NCBI GenBank assembly: GCA_049999765.1
Contig: JBNGIQ010009180.1
Location: forward strand, 62,001 to 126,000
Length of the DNA stretch: 64,000 bases
DNA from: Phaeoceros laevis
Lineage: Eukaryota; Anthocerotophyta; Anthocerotopsida; Notothyladales
Direction of reading: 5' to 3'
Shown here: piece after piece, positions 43,488 through 54,192 of the stretch
Layout: each line of letters opens with the position of its first letter
How positions within the stretch are numbered: the stretch's first letter is position 1
Position numbers and translations under genes: made by a program
The notes under the pieces: model-generated
What the model was told of the DNA's origin: nothing
What the model saw: only the letters and a program-made list of their open reading frames with translations
Database searches by the model: none

Positions 43488-43689
43488 AACTTTTTTCTAA
43501 AGAGCTTTTTTTAGGGGAGCTCATGCTGAATTACCTTAATTCAACTTAATTTCACGCACAATAGTGCGATAATAAGCTCCAAGAGTCTGAACTTTAGAGG
43601 ACCAGCGTTTCATTGTTAACTTCTATGTGCTTATATATGAAAAACCTAGCATGAGCTCCCCTAAGAAAAGCTCCTAAAAAATACAAGTT
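43488..43689. mobile_element. MITE-like inverted-repeat element, about 200 bp
   Basis: Two 26-bp arms face each other: 43502-43527 ('gagctttttttaggggagct' then 'catgct') and 43648-43673, its reverse complement with one mismatch. Looser complementarity extends outwards to 'aactt' / 'aagtt' at about 43488 and 43689. The 120-bp core is non-coding and AT-rich. I could not define a target-site duplication, so the superfamily is open. Confidence 0.7.
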
Positions 43690-43971
43690 TATTTATTTAC
43701 TTATCATTAGGGGTATGCAGCGGTGAGGGTTATGACGCCCGAACGTGAATCAAAATCATGAGTGAACGGTCACTTTTAGAAAGCGCAAAAGAAAGAGGAC
43801 TAAAGGAAACAAAATAGCTAGGCTAGATAGCTATGTCAAAACCTAAGTTAAGTAATCGTCAATTGCTTTAAAGTAAGAGAGAAGTTTTTCCGTGAGTTTG
43901 GAAACACTTACAAGTTGGTGGATATCATAGTAAGAGCCCTAAAAAAAGCGGTTTCATGTGTTGCAAGTGGC

Positions 43972-44071
43972 CATACACTGACCAAGGATGTGGTGACATG
44001 CACTGGCCAAAGATGTGGTGACATACACTGGCGAAGGATGTGGTGACATACACTGGCCAAGGATGTGGTGA
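43972..44071. repeat. 25-bp minisatellite, four copies
   Basis: Units start at 43972, 43997, 44022 and 44047. The consensus is 'catacactggccaaggatgt' followed by 'ggtga', with 1-3 differences per unit. Confidence 0.92.
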
Positions 44072-45876
44072 CGTGTTTCTTCCGGAAGACCTATATTTCC
44101 GGCAAAATGGATCCTCTGCAATGTTGAATCTCCAAAAAAAAGCCCCAACAGCCATATACCAAGCCGAAGCTGGATGAGAAATGATGAGAGCTTACGGTCA
44201 TGGAGACCAAGATGTTGTAGCACAGATGTCGAAGGGCCACCAAGCACTGGTCACTCTCTTAGTGTACAGACATTATTATTATTATTACAACCTTAATCTA
44301 CCCATTTATGCAGCGTTATACAAAAAAATTCATTGTGGGAGGTTTGGCTTCAAGTTGATGAAGTGTTTTTGTTGACATCAATGGGGCCATATGCATTTTT
44401 TCCTAACCTGACAAATTTGAAATTATTTATTGTGTCATTGGGAACTGGATTAGCCATGTTTGTTTGACTAGTCCAAGACAGGTTTTCGTAATAGTAGTAA
44501 AGTGCTGCACTATACCAACTCCACAAGGGAATTGAGCACGCCACCATGTTTGTGACTTGTCTGGTAGCGAGCTACCTAGCTAGCTATGGTGGTTAAGCCA
44601 TGTCAAAAAGCCTATCTAAATGGTAGGAGATTGAGCTTTGAGAGGACCTAGGAGAGCTACTGAAGATAGCATCCTAAAGATTCATCATAGTAGCATCCTA
44701 AAGATAATTATTACTAACCTAGGATCAGTAACTAACATGACATAGCTTAACTGTCATCGATGGCATGGCATGTCACGAAAATGACGGTGTGCTCGATCCC
44801 AATGTGGAATCGTTATCTATAGTGCGGCTCCTTACTACTATTACTACTACTCGTGCTAATACTAGGCGAATCACCCGGCAATAGCTGTGTTTGTTAGGAG
44901 GTGTGTGAAAATTTAGAAAAGAATGCAGATTGAGGAGTAGGTGGAGAAATTGAGAGAAAATTATCCTCAATGAGATTAAATGGATCGTCTCGGAGGTCAG
45001 GCAATGGAGAGGGAGACCTGGACTGGACCGGTCTGCCTGGTCTAATTGGTGGGCGATGATTGGGAGGAGTACCTGCTGGGCTTCCGTCCCAAGTGTCCGA
45101 CATTTTTAAAAACCAATTTTTCTATATCGCTTCCACCCGAAATCTGCATCAACATGCATGCTTGCTACCTCAACAATTTGGTCTTCAAACATGAGTCCTG
45201 GCGTAGGCAGGGAGGAACGCTTAGGTATATGAGGCAAGATCTTATCAAGTCATATAAGCTTCTTCTTTGTTAAGATGTTCTTAGGCAGGTCTCTACCCTT
45301 CTCAGCTTCGAGATCTGAACCGATGTAGGCAAGTTTGATAACCTCTTCCACTGGAATCTGCTGGAGTTCTTGAAGGATTGGTTTGCAGAGTTAATTGCCT
45401 AGATACATGACTTCTAAGCTTTGCACTTTCGTTGTTAAGGCGTTGCTGGATTTTTTTCCACCCGAATGCGTTGGTGTCTTTCAAAATCAGCAATGTCTGT
45501 TCTAATGCGACGTTCTTGTGCTGTGAGCGGAGTGATTAATTTGTGCCTAGAGAGTTTAGGTGGGTTGTGATCAAAGGTTGGTGAGTGCATTGCAATTGGC
45601 AAAGGCGCATGATCTTTAGAATGACACCTAAAACAAGAACCTGAAGGGTTTTTTGAGCTTATCTAGAAGTGATGTGCCTTAAGATGTATTCTATAGAAAA
45701 TTGTGCAATTGCGCTTGGTGAATTGTAACACGTGTCGCAGCATACCGGTGAAGCCATTAGCGTCACACCCAGCAGAAATATAGACTAGCGTCACACTTAG
45801 CGAAATAGACACTCAGCAAATAATGCAAATAATGCGTATAACCATAGTTGACTGCATAAACATCTCTAAGATTGGG

Positions 45877-46221
45877 TCAAATCCGCCAAAGTAAGCATGT
45901 ATATGGGTTCTCATTGTCATCACCTTCATCTAGCTCACCTTCTTCTGCATTCTTCTTTGATGTTGAAAACAGATTCCGTCTCAAAGGAGAGGTTAGACTG
46001 ATCCTTTCCTTTTCAGCTTGTACAATTCCCATCAACCGAGCCTTGTGCTTTCTGTATATCGCGAGCGCTTTACCTCCAATACACCGCGACATCTGCCTAA
46101 ACGCGAATGCTTTGCTAAAGCTTTTGCCCATCTTGAATTCCATTTCGTCCACAATTGCTCCATATTTTTCCCGGAAATCCTCTAATGTCATGCTTCCCCT
46201 TTCCCAGTGAACAACTCTCAT
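45877..46221 (-). other. Possible transposon-derived ORF
   Basis: Minus-strand open frame of 114 residues with a charged, helical composition (EDFREKYGAIVDEMEFKMGK, FAFRQMSRCIGGKALAIYRK). The shape, a short MTLEDFREKY start and an Arg/Lys-rich middle, recalls a gag-like or transposon accessory protein, but I cannot assign it. Its 5' end lies inside a tandem duplication (46168-46345) that repeats the MTLEDFREK-coding bases. Coding status is unsure. Confidence 0.3.
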
Positions 46222-46350
46222 ATTTTTCCCGGAAATCCTCTAATGTCATGCTCCCCCTTTCCCAGTGCCCTTTCCCAGTGAACAACTCCCTTTTTTCTCC
46301 TTCGCTAGTGCCCTTTCCTAGTGAACAACTCCCTTTTTTCTCCTTCGCTA
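46168..46350. repeat. Nested tandem duplications
   Basis: 'tatttttcccggaaatcctc' with 'taatgtcatgct' occurs at about 46163 and 46221. 'cagtgaacaactc', 'ccttttttctccttcgct' and 'gtgccctttcc' are repeated up to three times to 46350. Confidence 0.8.
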
Positions 46351-46630
46351 TTCTCTGTTGTAAATGGAGACATAGTTTCCACACTCCTCCACAAAGACAT
46401 AACGGATGTTAAAAGGACTTTGGTATGGTGACCTCCTGGTGCATCCTCTCTCTTTAGGATATTAGTACCCTTTGAACATGAATTCATATGAGTTTTGTCA
46501 TATCCAGTGTGAACATAGCTATCAATGAACAAGTTAGTATGATAAGAAGCAATGTGAAATAGAATAAAACAGAAGAGGATAGTATTATCCCTCTACTAGT
46601 GGGAACAGAGCATCTAGCTAGAGCGCGCTC

Positions 46631-46811
46631 TTTAGGTTTAAGTTTAGGGTCCGCCGCCGGTATAGGGTTAGGGTTTAGCCGTCGCCAATTAGAGTTAGGT
46701 CGCCGCCGCCAGTTTAGGGTTAGGATTTTGCTGCCGCCAATCAGAGTTAGGTTGCCGCCACCGGTTTAGGGTTAGGGTTTTGCCGCCGCCAATTAGGATT
46801 AGGTCGCCGCC
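46631..46811. repeat. Degenerate telomere-like (TTTAGGG) tandem block
   Basis: About three units of roughly 60 bp, each with 'gtttagggttagggttt' or a close variant next to a 'gccgccgcc' block and 'aattagagttaggtcgccg'. The heptamer TTTAGGG is the plant telomere repeat, here interrupted and mutated. Confidence 0.75.
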
Positions 46812-46886
46812 TGTTTCTTCCTCTCCTCCATAATACATCCACTATCACAAAGAATCAAGGCAAGCGCCAGTGCCGTCTCAAGAATT

Positions 46887-49800
46887 CTAATCCACTGTCA
46901 CTCTCTCTAGAGGCTTCAGATGCTGCATAATATTCGCAAATGATGGCCTTTGTTTGGGATCACTACAGCACAACCACAGATCTCAGTGTAGATTAGGATC
47001 ATTTTGTCCATCTGCACAGTCCTTCTCTGTGAGCAAGGATCCGCCGCAAAAATGTATCATCCTCTATATGTAACCGACACTAGGTGTCAATAAACCTGCC
47101 CTACAAACAACAAAAAAAAGTTGAAGAAATACCTGAGCCAGCATGACTCAATAAGTGACACAATATCAGGAGTTGTGTTGCTCGGGAGTTGAAGTCGTCG
47201 GCCCTGAAAACCAACTGCGCCTACAACCTGCATTCACATCACACCAAGCTTAAGCCCTTCTCCTGCACAGCATTGTAGCAAAGCAGACCACCCCTTAGGT
47301 CGTCACTGACCTATGGAGGATTTGATTGTTCATCCCGAAGAACTTCAGGTGCCATCCACTCAGGCTGAATCAGATCACCCAACAGTGATGTAAGCAGCAA
47401 GGAGGAAGAGCCAAGTTTCAGCCCAGCAAGTTGAAAGCACCAAGTCCAGGTAGTAAAAAGTCCAGCAAGAAGAGCCAGGTTCCAACAAAGTAGACTACAT
47501 CATCAGTTCTCACCGTGCCAGCTCCTGATCGGGATGAAAGGAAAGTGCTGCCTTTGAATCGTGACAGACCAAAATCGCAAACCTGGAAATACAATGCAAA
47601 GCTTATCAAATGATGCAGAGGGAAAGGCTACTGCCTATCAATCCCGAAACCAAGCTGCAAGTGTCAAACCAACAAGTGCGCCAGATAAGCCTGAGGCCCC
47701 ATCCAGGACAACACTTGAATTGAGACTGTCCAATTTTTGTCTACAAGCGGATTTGGAGTCTTCAGATCACGATGCACGGTCGGAGGATTGCTGCGGTGCA
47801 GGTAGTTCATCCCCTTTGCCTGGAGACAATATTTGTATCAGTGTCTAATGGATAACGACCAAAATCAGGCATTGTGGAATATGCCCATGGCCTTCCAAAC
47901 TTACCACATCAAGTGCCATTCTTATTCGCTTTTTCTCAGCGAGCTGAACTCTCAAAGCAGGACGATGCAAAATGTTAAACAGGCTACCCCTGCATGACCC
48001 AAAACAAGAAGTGACAATAAGTCAGCTCCATCTCTCAGCTTCACAACTCAAATAAGAAAAAAGTAAGCTATATGGTAAAATACCTGGGCAGATATTCAGT
48101 TACTATCGAAAGATGCGGAGGCTGTGCAATCACCCCCATAAACAGACCAACATTTGGATGGCGCAACCGCTTCAATATAGCGACCTGTTCAACCAAAAAG
48201 CGAGAAAAGGGTTTATGCCGATGAACAAAGCAGAGTATGCAAGAATGAGCAACACTGCACAGGGCAGTAAATGTAAACTTGAAGTTCGCACCTCCCTCAA
48301 GAACTCCTTCAGCCGCTCCTCCCCCAAATCTTGCTCAATCATCTCGACAGCTACATCCTGTACAGCAAAAGCAACATTGTTAAACTTCACGCTCTGTGTA
48401 GAAGGTGAGACTGGAACCAGCTGAAGACTTAAGAATCATGAACAGCACCATTGAGAAGTAACCAGCACTGACTTGAACGCACATGCATGATGGACCCATA
48501 ACTGTTTCCCAAAGACATCAGTAAAACGCGAAAAGGAAAAAAACTCACCGAACCCAGCCAGTCTGCCCTAAGCACAGTTCCAAATGATCCTGCACATTTT
48601 GTTTGCAAACAGCTATAGATCAGGGCAGACAAAAAAAAATTCCTGAAGATGCACTCACCAGCCCCAAACCAGTCAACAGAGAAAGTGCATCATACAGCAT
48701 AGAACAAGAAAAAATCATGATCCACACCTGAGCAGCACACATTTGAGCAACAACTCACCATGTCCCACAAGCTCCCCCATCTTCAGATCCTCCCATGATA
48801 TTTCATAGTCCAGAACCCCATGGAGAGCTTTGTCTTCGGTGACTGCTAGCTAGATTTCCGTCCCCACGGGTTTGAAATGCTCATCATTTGCTTTCACACC
48901 TTGAATCCTATCCAGAACATCCCTTTGGACGTCTCTGAGGTCATCCTTCTCATGACCTGAGGGGCGCTGCCTTCAATGATGGGATTTCCTGTAGGAGAAC
49001 CACAGGGCTCAGGGCCAGGATCCTTTCCATAAAGGCCGTCTACTCCTGCTTCATGCACCCTCTCCGCACCTACTTCGAGTCTTTGCTCTGGATTTCTACC
49101 TCTGGCAACATCAATATCTACCCTAAAGCCTCCTTGGATTATAACATCTTCAGCACTGGAAACAGCAACAGAAGATCGCACTGGCCACAAGCTGCCAGGG
49201 GAGAGCCGGTAATTTTCAAACTGCTTCATTCTCGCTGCTCATCGTTTTACACCTGTGCACCGAAGTTGTAATTAGACAAAAGGGAAAATTTTAAAGAAGC
49301 AACAGGTAGCGAGCATATCACCCCAGACCTTCAGGGCAAAACGCAAGAGCCAAACCCGACCACTCTCCTCAGACTTTGGCAAACATCGCGTACTAATGCA
49401 AACAGAGCCGCCCTGGGTTAGGTCCCTGGCTTACCTTCCTCAACAGCTTGTGAGCTAGAGTCTGAAGAAGAGCTGCCCCGGGAGTTGTTATATCTGCTAC
49501 TAGATCTCTGATTTTGAAAGTCTATGGAATCAGCCATGCGTAAGGGTGAAGCAACCGTGATTGATGAACAACCAAGCAACGACGAGTCCGGCTCACATAG
49601 CTGGCCAGGCCTGGCAATCAGATCAACGTAGAATTCCTTGCACACATCAATCTCAGGTGTCAGTTCAGTGACTTGTGAGAAACACTAAAAACACGTGGCG
49701 CAAACCATGTGAGGAACAACACATACCTGTCAACTCCACCCAGTATATTGCACGACAGGCCTTCATCCAAGCAGCAATATTTACATCCCCGGACTATCCG

Positions 49801-50736
49801 GCAAGGCAATTTGACCTTATCTGCTAACCTCTGCGGACAGAGCACGTTCGCTCAGGAAAAGTGCTGAACAGATACAAAGAAACAATTGCAGCAGTTCAAC
49901 CCAGTCACGAGCAGAGACAGCGGAAGCAAGGCAGGCGAGCTTCCACTGCTGGCAGGGACTTGCAGCATAGATATAACCGGTTGTCCCTTCCATACCTTTA
50001 AAAAGCAAGGCTCTGTGCCGACAAAGGCTGACTGACAGGCTACCGATGAAAAGCACGACAGTATTTACACACTCCTTCAAAGCTCTGCTGCTCTCCTCCC
50101 ATCTGTGTATCAAATCTCCATCCTCGCAAGGAGCTACGCCCCTTCAGTTCCAAGTAGGCAGACATATGTCAGCTCCGCATCCGAATCCAGAAAGTACCTA
50201 GCCGAGGCCGAGCCAAGCACAGTGCTGCTGAATTTGTCTTACCCAAGCAAACTGCAGACCAGCTTGCCGAGCTGTTCCGCAAGCACTCGGAAGTCCGATA
50301 AGCCTTGGGATTTCTCGAGAGCCTTGTTTTCCAGTTCACGCAGGTGCGAATCAGAATTCTTATCCACCACGATGACATCAAAAGACGCATCGGCAAAATC
50401 CACGGCACGCAGCGACTCCAAAGAAGGCATCTGGCTCCCCGAGTCGTTGCACATGCTCCAGACATGCGGATTCATTCCCCAGATGTGGTAGAAGCCATCC
50501 TCCACTCTGTCATTGTAGCCGAGGCTACCGTTCACCTGCAACGATGGGCAGCACCCGCATCACCGACCTGAGACAACGGGATGCAGATATCTTCCCGTGC
50601 CCCGGAAACATGAGGAAAGCTTTAACTTTGCAAGCTTACCCATATTCGACGACCAGTGGCCTCCCACAACGTCGCCGGCGGTTTCCCGCCGCCGTCGCCG
50701 CAACTTAGAAGGACAAGCTTCGGAGGAATGTGTGAG
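46887..50736 (-). pseudogene. CTR1/EDR1-type Raf-like MAPKKK, decayed, with dead kinase domain
   Basis: Minus strand. The N-terminal EDR1 domain is clear: ATLWEATGRRIW (to 50640), VNGSLGYNDRVEDGFYHIWG (from 50535), SRALKECVNTVVLFIGSLSV, LPCRIVRGCKYC and FYVDLIARPGQLCEPDSSLL. Kinase exons follow: [116 protein letters not shown] and DPKQRPSFANIMQHLKPLE. Three lesions: the VAVK lysine is Glu (VAVE); subdomain IX (the DVYSFGV block) is missing, with an in-frame TAG after EQSNPP; and another in-frame TAG lies just before LAVTEDKALHGVLDYEIS (about 48851). HRD and DFG remain. CTR1 restrains ethylene signalling in seed plants. It is probably a pseudogene; a scaffold pseudokinase is less likely. The 5' limit is uncertain. 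Confidence 0.8.
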
Positions 50737-50914
50737 CTTCATCACCTAAGCTTGTTGCTTGCTGCGGGGTGTGAAATTCTGCTTCCAGCGTTTGCCCTGA
50801 CCCAGGCCGGGGTCGCCCCTTTCTTTGTGGTGTTTTATCAGCCCTGGCACCTCATCTGTCTTGTTCTTCAAATACAACACTGCGTTAGGACCATCTTATG
50901 AGGTTCTGGTGGCG

Positions 50915-51694
50915 ATGGCGGGGGCGGTCAGGGCTGCAGCGGCCTCTTGTAAGCGCGCCATCTCTGTGTGTGGAAGGAGCATCTCTTCTTCTGTGCAGCA
51001 CCTTGATGAAGTCAAGGACAACAATCCGGCGGAGGTTGCATCGAGATCCCAAGGTGGTCCAGCTTTCATGGAGCTGCTGCCATTGGCATTGTCAGATCCT
51101 GATGATGGCAGGAGGAAGAGCTTTTTGAGAGTTCTTCAGAATTCTTATGCCGAAGAGAGGGTGACTTTTGAGGAGTACAAGATGACTTTTGAGGAGTACA
51201 AGAGGAAGACTGAGGAGACGTATGAGATGTACACGAGAAGAGCAGAGCAGGCTGAATCCTATACGAGGGCATATGTACGCAAGTTGGAGCTCGAGATACT
51301 GGATTTGCGGGGTCTGAACTCTTTGCGTGGCCTGTATGAGTTTTTGGAGGGAAAGTTGGAATTTGATCTTGTTCCGGGGTCAAGGGGGCAGAAGTGGGAA
51401 GCGTATTTGAACACAGTGCCGGATCTGGTGAAAATTCTGCAGGAGCGCTGTCGTTGGAAACCACAGCAGCAAGCTGGCAGACTCACAGGAATCATGACCA
51501 CGCTTTCAAAACATATCCATGATGACAGGTTCAGGTTGGCAAAAATCCTGGATGTGGGTGGGAAATGGACGTGCGCCTCCAAGAGCCCTCTCAGCACAGA
51601 CGAGGCTATAGCTCTGGTAGCTGTCGCGGCGGAAAAAGATTATGCTGTCGTCATAGAAGATATATGTCAGGAACTCGCCTCAAGCAGTCACTGA
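50915..51694 (+). CDS. Unidentified protein with mitochondrial-type presequence and central coiled coil
   Basis: ATG at 50915, 259 residues, intronless. The first 30 residues (MAGAVRAAAASCKRAISVCG, then RSISSSVQ) are Ala/Arg/Ser-rich without acids, a good mitochondrial presequence. A charged helix follows with a direct internal repeat, VTFEEYK-MTFEEYK, continuing as RKTEETYEMYTRRAEQAES. A globular part has LRGLYEFLEGKLEFDLVPGS, WEAYLNTVPDLVKILQERC and MTTLSKHIHDDRFRLAKILD. I recognise no family. The frame is open upstream without another ATG. The gene ends two bases from the last recognisable splice donor of the opposing FIGL1 fragment. Confidence 0.65.
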   Translation: MAGAVRAAAASCKRAISVCGRSISSSVQHLDEVKDNNPAEVASRSQGGPAFMELLPLALSDPDDGRRKSFLRVLQNSYAEERVTFEEYKMTFEEYKRKTEETYEMYTRRAEQAESYTRAYVRKLELEILDLRGLNSLRGLYEFLEGKLEFDLVPGSRGQKWEAYLNTVPDLVKILQERCRWKPQQQAGRLTGIMTTLSKHIHDDRFRLAKILDVGGKWTCASKSPLSTDEAIALVAVAAEKDYAVVIEDICQELASSSH

Positions 51695-51695
51695 C

Positions 51696-52586
51696 CTCCA
51701 CAGTGATCTGTCTCATTTGATCTGTGCTCAAGTGACTGATGTCACCTTGAAGTAGGGCTTCCCGCAGAGGTCCCATGGAGGCCTCCTTTACGAGGTTTGT
51801 CATATCGGAACCTGAGTATCCTGCACGCGCAAATTCATATCTCAAATTCTTAAGGAATTTTTGACACACGAAGGTAAGGTACAGCACATACCCTCAGTAC
51901 GCGAGCAAATGGTTTCAATTTCTTCTTCGGAAAGAGTGATTTCTTTGCAAAAGATTTCGCACAATCCATCCTCTTGCAGCTTAACACGTCAGATGTACAA
52001 CTGTTAATTAGGACCAAAGGTTTTCTACAAAAGTGCCAGAACTTTCCCAACTTTCGAGGAGTTCATGGTGACATACCAGCAGTGGGCAATGGGATGTAGA
52101 GGCGTTTGGAAAGCCTCCTCCTTGCTGCCTCATCGAGTTCCTGGGGTCTATTTGTTGCACCTGTCTCGTCAAGGATAACACCCGATTCAAAAGTTGCTCC
52201 AAACATGATATTCACAAATCAGGCGGGCCTAAAAACATCAGGTGTACATGCCATGGCAGGTCACTATCGTGGGCAAAATTCTCCTACCTAAGAGAAGAAT
52301 TTGTTCCGAACCAGTCCCACAACCCTCCATCTCAATAAGAAACTGTGTTTTCAGTCGTCTGCTTGATTCATGTTCCCCCTCTGCCTTCCGCTGCAAGCCA
52401 TCCAGCACATCTTCTATCACAAAATGGGTCCGGAGTGCAAATGGCCAATTTGCACTAACAACTTGAACAGCAGGTGTTTCCTACCTGGGAAAGTAATGAG
52501 TCAATCTCATCGATAAAGATAACAGCTGGCTGCCGGCAGCTTGCAACTCCGAACAAAGCTCTGACAAGCTTTTCGCCTTCTCCGAT
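51696..52586 (-). pseudogene. FIGL1: Internal fragment of a FIGL1 (fidgetin-like 1) AAA ATPase
   Basis: Five exons with GT-AG borders on the minus strand: 52586-52485 ([30 protein letters not shown], the Walker B exon), 52390-52288 (RKAEGEHESSRRLKTQFLIE), 52160-52077 ([28 protein letters not shown]), about 51987-51892 (SEEEIETICSRTEG) and 51820-51696 (YSGSDMTNLVKEASMGPLRE). FIGL1 is a meiotic and repair AAA unfoldase that disassembles RAD51/DMC1 filaments. Everything N-terminal of the Walker B exon, including Walker A, is absent. The last exon (C-terminal helix after QITVE) is also missing, its place taken by the opposing gene. Without Walker A it cannot bind ATP. The first exon runs in frame into PPR sequence (next entry). 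Confidence 0.85.
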
Positions 52587-53071
52587 CTCAGCTTCAACAG
52601 CATGTATTGCCTTCCCCTTTGCCAAAGAACTTGGTTTGCACAATCGCCCATCAACAACAACAGTTTCTTCCTTCTCTGCAAGAATGCCACATGCTTGAAA
52701 CAGGCTCACAAATGTCCAATCATTTGGACTCGCATCGTTTTCCCGTATCTGCTCATACAGCTGTAGAACCTTCTCAGCTTTCCCTTGTCGGGAATAGGCC
52801 AGGAGCATTGCAGTCCATACACCACATTTGGCTGAGACAAGCCATAAAACACATTCATTGCAATTTCAATACTCCCACACTTTTCCTACATGCAGACAAG
52901 GGTGCTGCCGACGAAGTTATCATACATATACTTCTTCATCCTTGCACAAGCATCCAGTGCCTTCCCCTTCTGCAAAGATTTCGGCTTGATGCATTCACTA
53001 TAGACAGTGTCTTCTTCCTTCTCACCAAGAACGCCACATGCTTGAAGCATGCTCATCCACGTCCCATCATC
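52587..53071 (-). pseudogene. PPR relic fused in frame to FIGL1 exon
   Basis: The minus strand reads PPR sequence: SPDDGTWMSMLQACGVLGEK, PKSLQKGKALDACARMKKYM, a stop codon after [27 protein letters not shown], a one-base frame break, [40 protein letters not shown] and LAKGKAIHA. It then continues without a stop into [16 protein letters not shown] of the FIGL1 Walker B exon. The frame is therefore continuous across the join from 52808 to 52485. The upstream stop and frameshift make it a relic. Confidence 0.8.
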
Positions 53072-53160
53072 TGGACTCCTGTACGTGTTACCTATGTCTG
53101 TCTCCTCAAAGCTTATTCAAGTGTTGGTGTCCTACAGCAGCACTTGAACCTCTATGGGAC
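53072..53160 (+). pseudogene. PPR relic, left part (continues beyond the hAT element)
   Basis: The plus strand reads TPVRVTYVCLLKAYSSVGVL then QQHLNLYG. The reading resumes after the transposon at 54193 as TYNLLKSSHTQQGG. This PPR piece is on the opposite strand to the preceding one, so the two are inverted relative to each other. Confidence 0.7.
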
Positions 53161-54184
53161 CAGGGTGGGAATTTGACCCGTTTAAAAAAGGTTTTTTGAC
53201 CCTTTTATACCGGGGTAATCCGGTCTTTAACCTTTTTAGATTAGAGCAAACCGGTCAAAAAAGTGCAAACCGTTTGAAAAGGGCCATAAAGTCTAAAACT
53301 AAAAAGAAATGAGCTTGGAAAAGTAGTCAATTGGTGAAGGATTGGGCTTGGGAAACAAGAGGTCGTTGTGTTCGAAGCCTCCTAGAGCCCTCTCCTACCT
53401 CTATTCTATACCAAGGCCCATGGCATTGGATCACCTTCTTCGTGTGTCCATCAATGTGTCCATCAATGTGTCCATCAATGTGTCCATCANNNNNNNNNNA
53501 ATGTGTCCATCAATGTGTCCATCAATGTGTCCATCAATGTGTCCATGACATTGGATCACCTTCTTCGTGTGTCCATCAATGGTCCATCCATGGCTGAGGT
53601 TGAGTGGGATGCTATTTTTGATCTATGGAAGGCCATCAATGTGTCCATCAATGGTCCATGACATTGGATCACCATGACATTGGATCACCATGACATTGGA
53701 TCACCTTCTTCGCGTGTCCATCAATGGTCCATCCATAGCTCAGGTTGAGTGGGATGCTATTTTTGATCTATGGAAGGATTTCAAAGATAGGAGATAGATT
53801 ATGCATAGCAAGTAGGCTTTAGGGTTGACCTTATTGCCATTTTTGAACTCTTTGGAAGGATTTATACCTTTTTTAAACATTTTACCCATTTATGACCTTT
53901 ATAAATTGGTCAAACCGTTTACGGGTCTCACCTTTTTCTCCGGAGATAATCCGGTCACAGTAAACAGTTTAAAACCCTTCATGACCCTTTTTCCGAGGTA
54001 ATCAGGTCAACACGTGTTATTTTGAAAAAAAAATTACATGGCCGAATAGCTCTATTAATCCTAATCTGGCTCTAACTTCTTGTGTAACTAGTAAAAAAAT
54101 ATGGCTCTAACTTCTTGTGTAACTAGTAAAAAAATAGCGTAACCGCTTAAACGCTTTTCGCAAACCGGTCAAATTCCCACTCTG
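53161..54184. mobile_element. Non-autonomous hAT-type DNA transposon, about 1.0 kb
   Basis: The ends are inverted repeats: left 'CAGGGTGGGAATTTGACC' at 53161, and the right end at 54184 reads inwards on the other strand 'CAGAGTGGGAATTTGACC', both followed by a GTTT. Flanking 8-bp target duplications are identical: TATGGGAC at 53153-53160 and 54185-54192. An 8-bp duplication with CAG-starting ends is the hAT signature. No transposase is encoded. Both subterminal regions are rich in 'accggtca' / 'ccgtttNaa' motifs, a plausible transposase-binding array. The core holds a 12-bp minisatellite (ATGTGTCCATCA, about 53449-53546) split by a 10-N gap at 53490-53499. Larger repeats of 'gacattggatcacc' follow. 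Confidence 0.9.
53490..53499. other. Assembly gap (10 N) in minisatellite
   Basis: Ten unknown bases inside the 12-bp repeat array of the hAT element, so the repeat number is unresolved. Confidence 0.99.
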
Positions 54185-54192
54185 TATGGGAC

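Larger units (their letters stand above)
42275..45876. other. Gene-poor intergenic region with repeats
   Basis: No protein gene supported. It contains a MITE-like element (43488-43689), a 25-bp minisatellite (43972-44071), and AT-rich DNA with a TTA microsatellite near 44273. Nothing else was recognised. Confidence 0.5.

Noticed and set aside
52607-53071. Plus-strand ORF opposite the FIGL1/PPR chimera
   Set aside because: Only its last part (from about 53072) reads as PPR on the plus strand; the rest is antisense of the minus-strand PPR relic.
53440-53560. CRISPR-like appearance of the regular 12-bp repeats
   Set aside because: Repeats are contiguous without spacers, inside a eukaryotic hAT element: a minisatellite.
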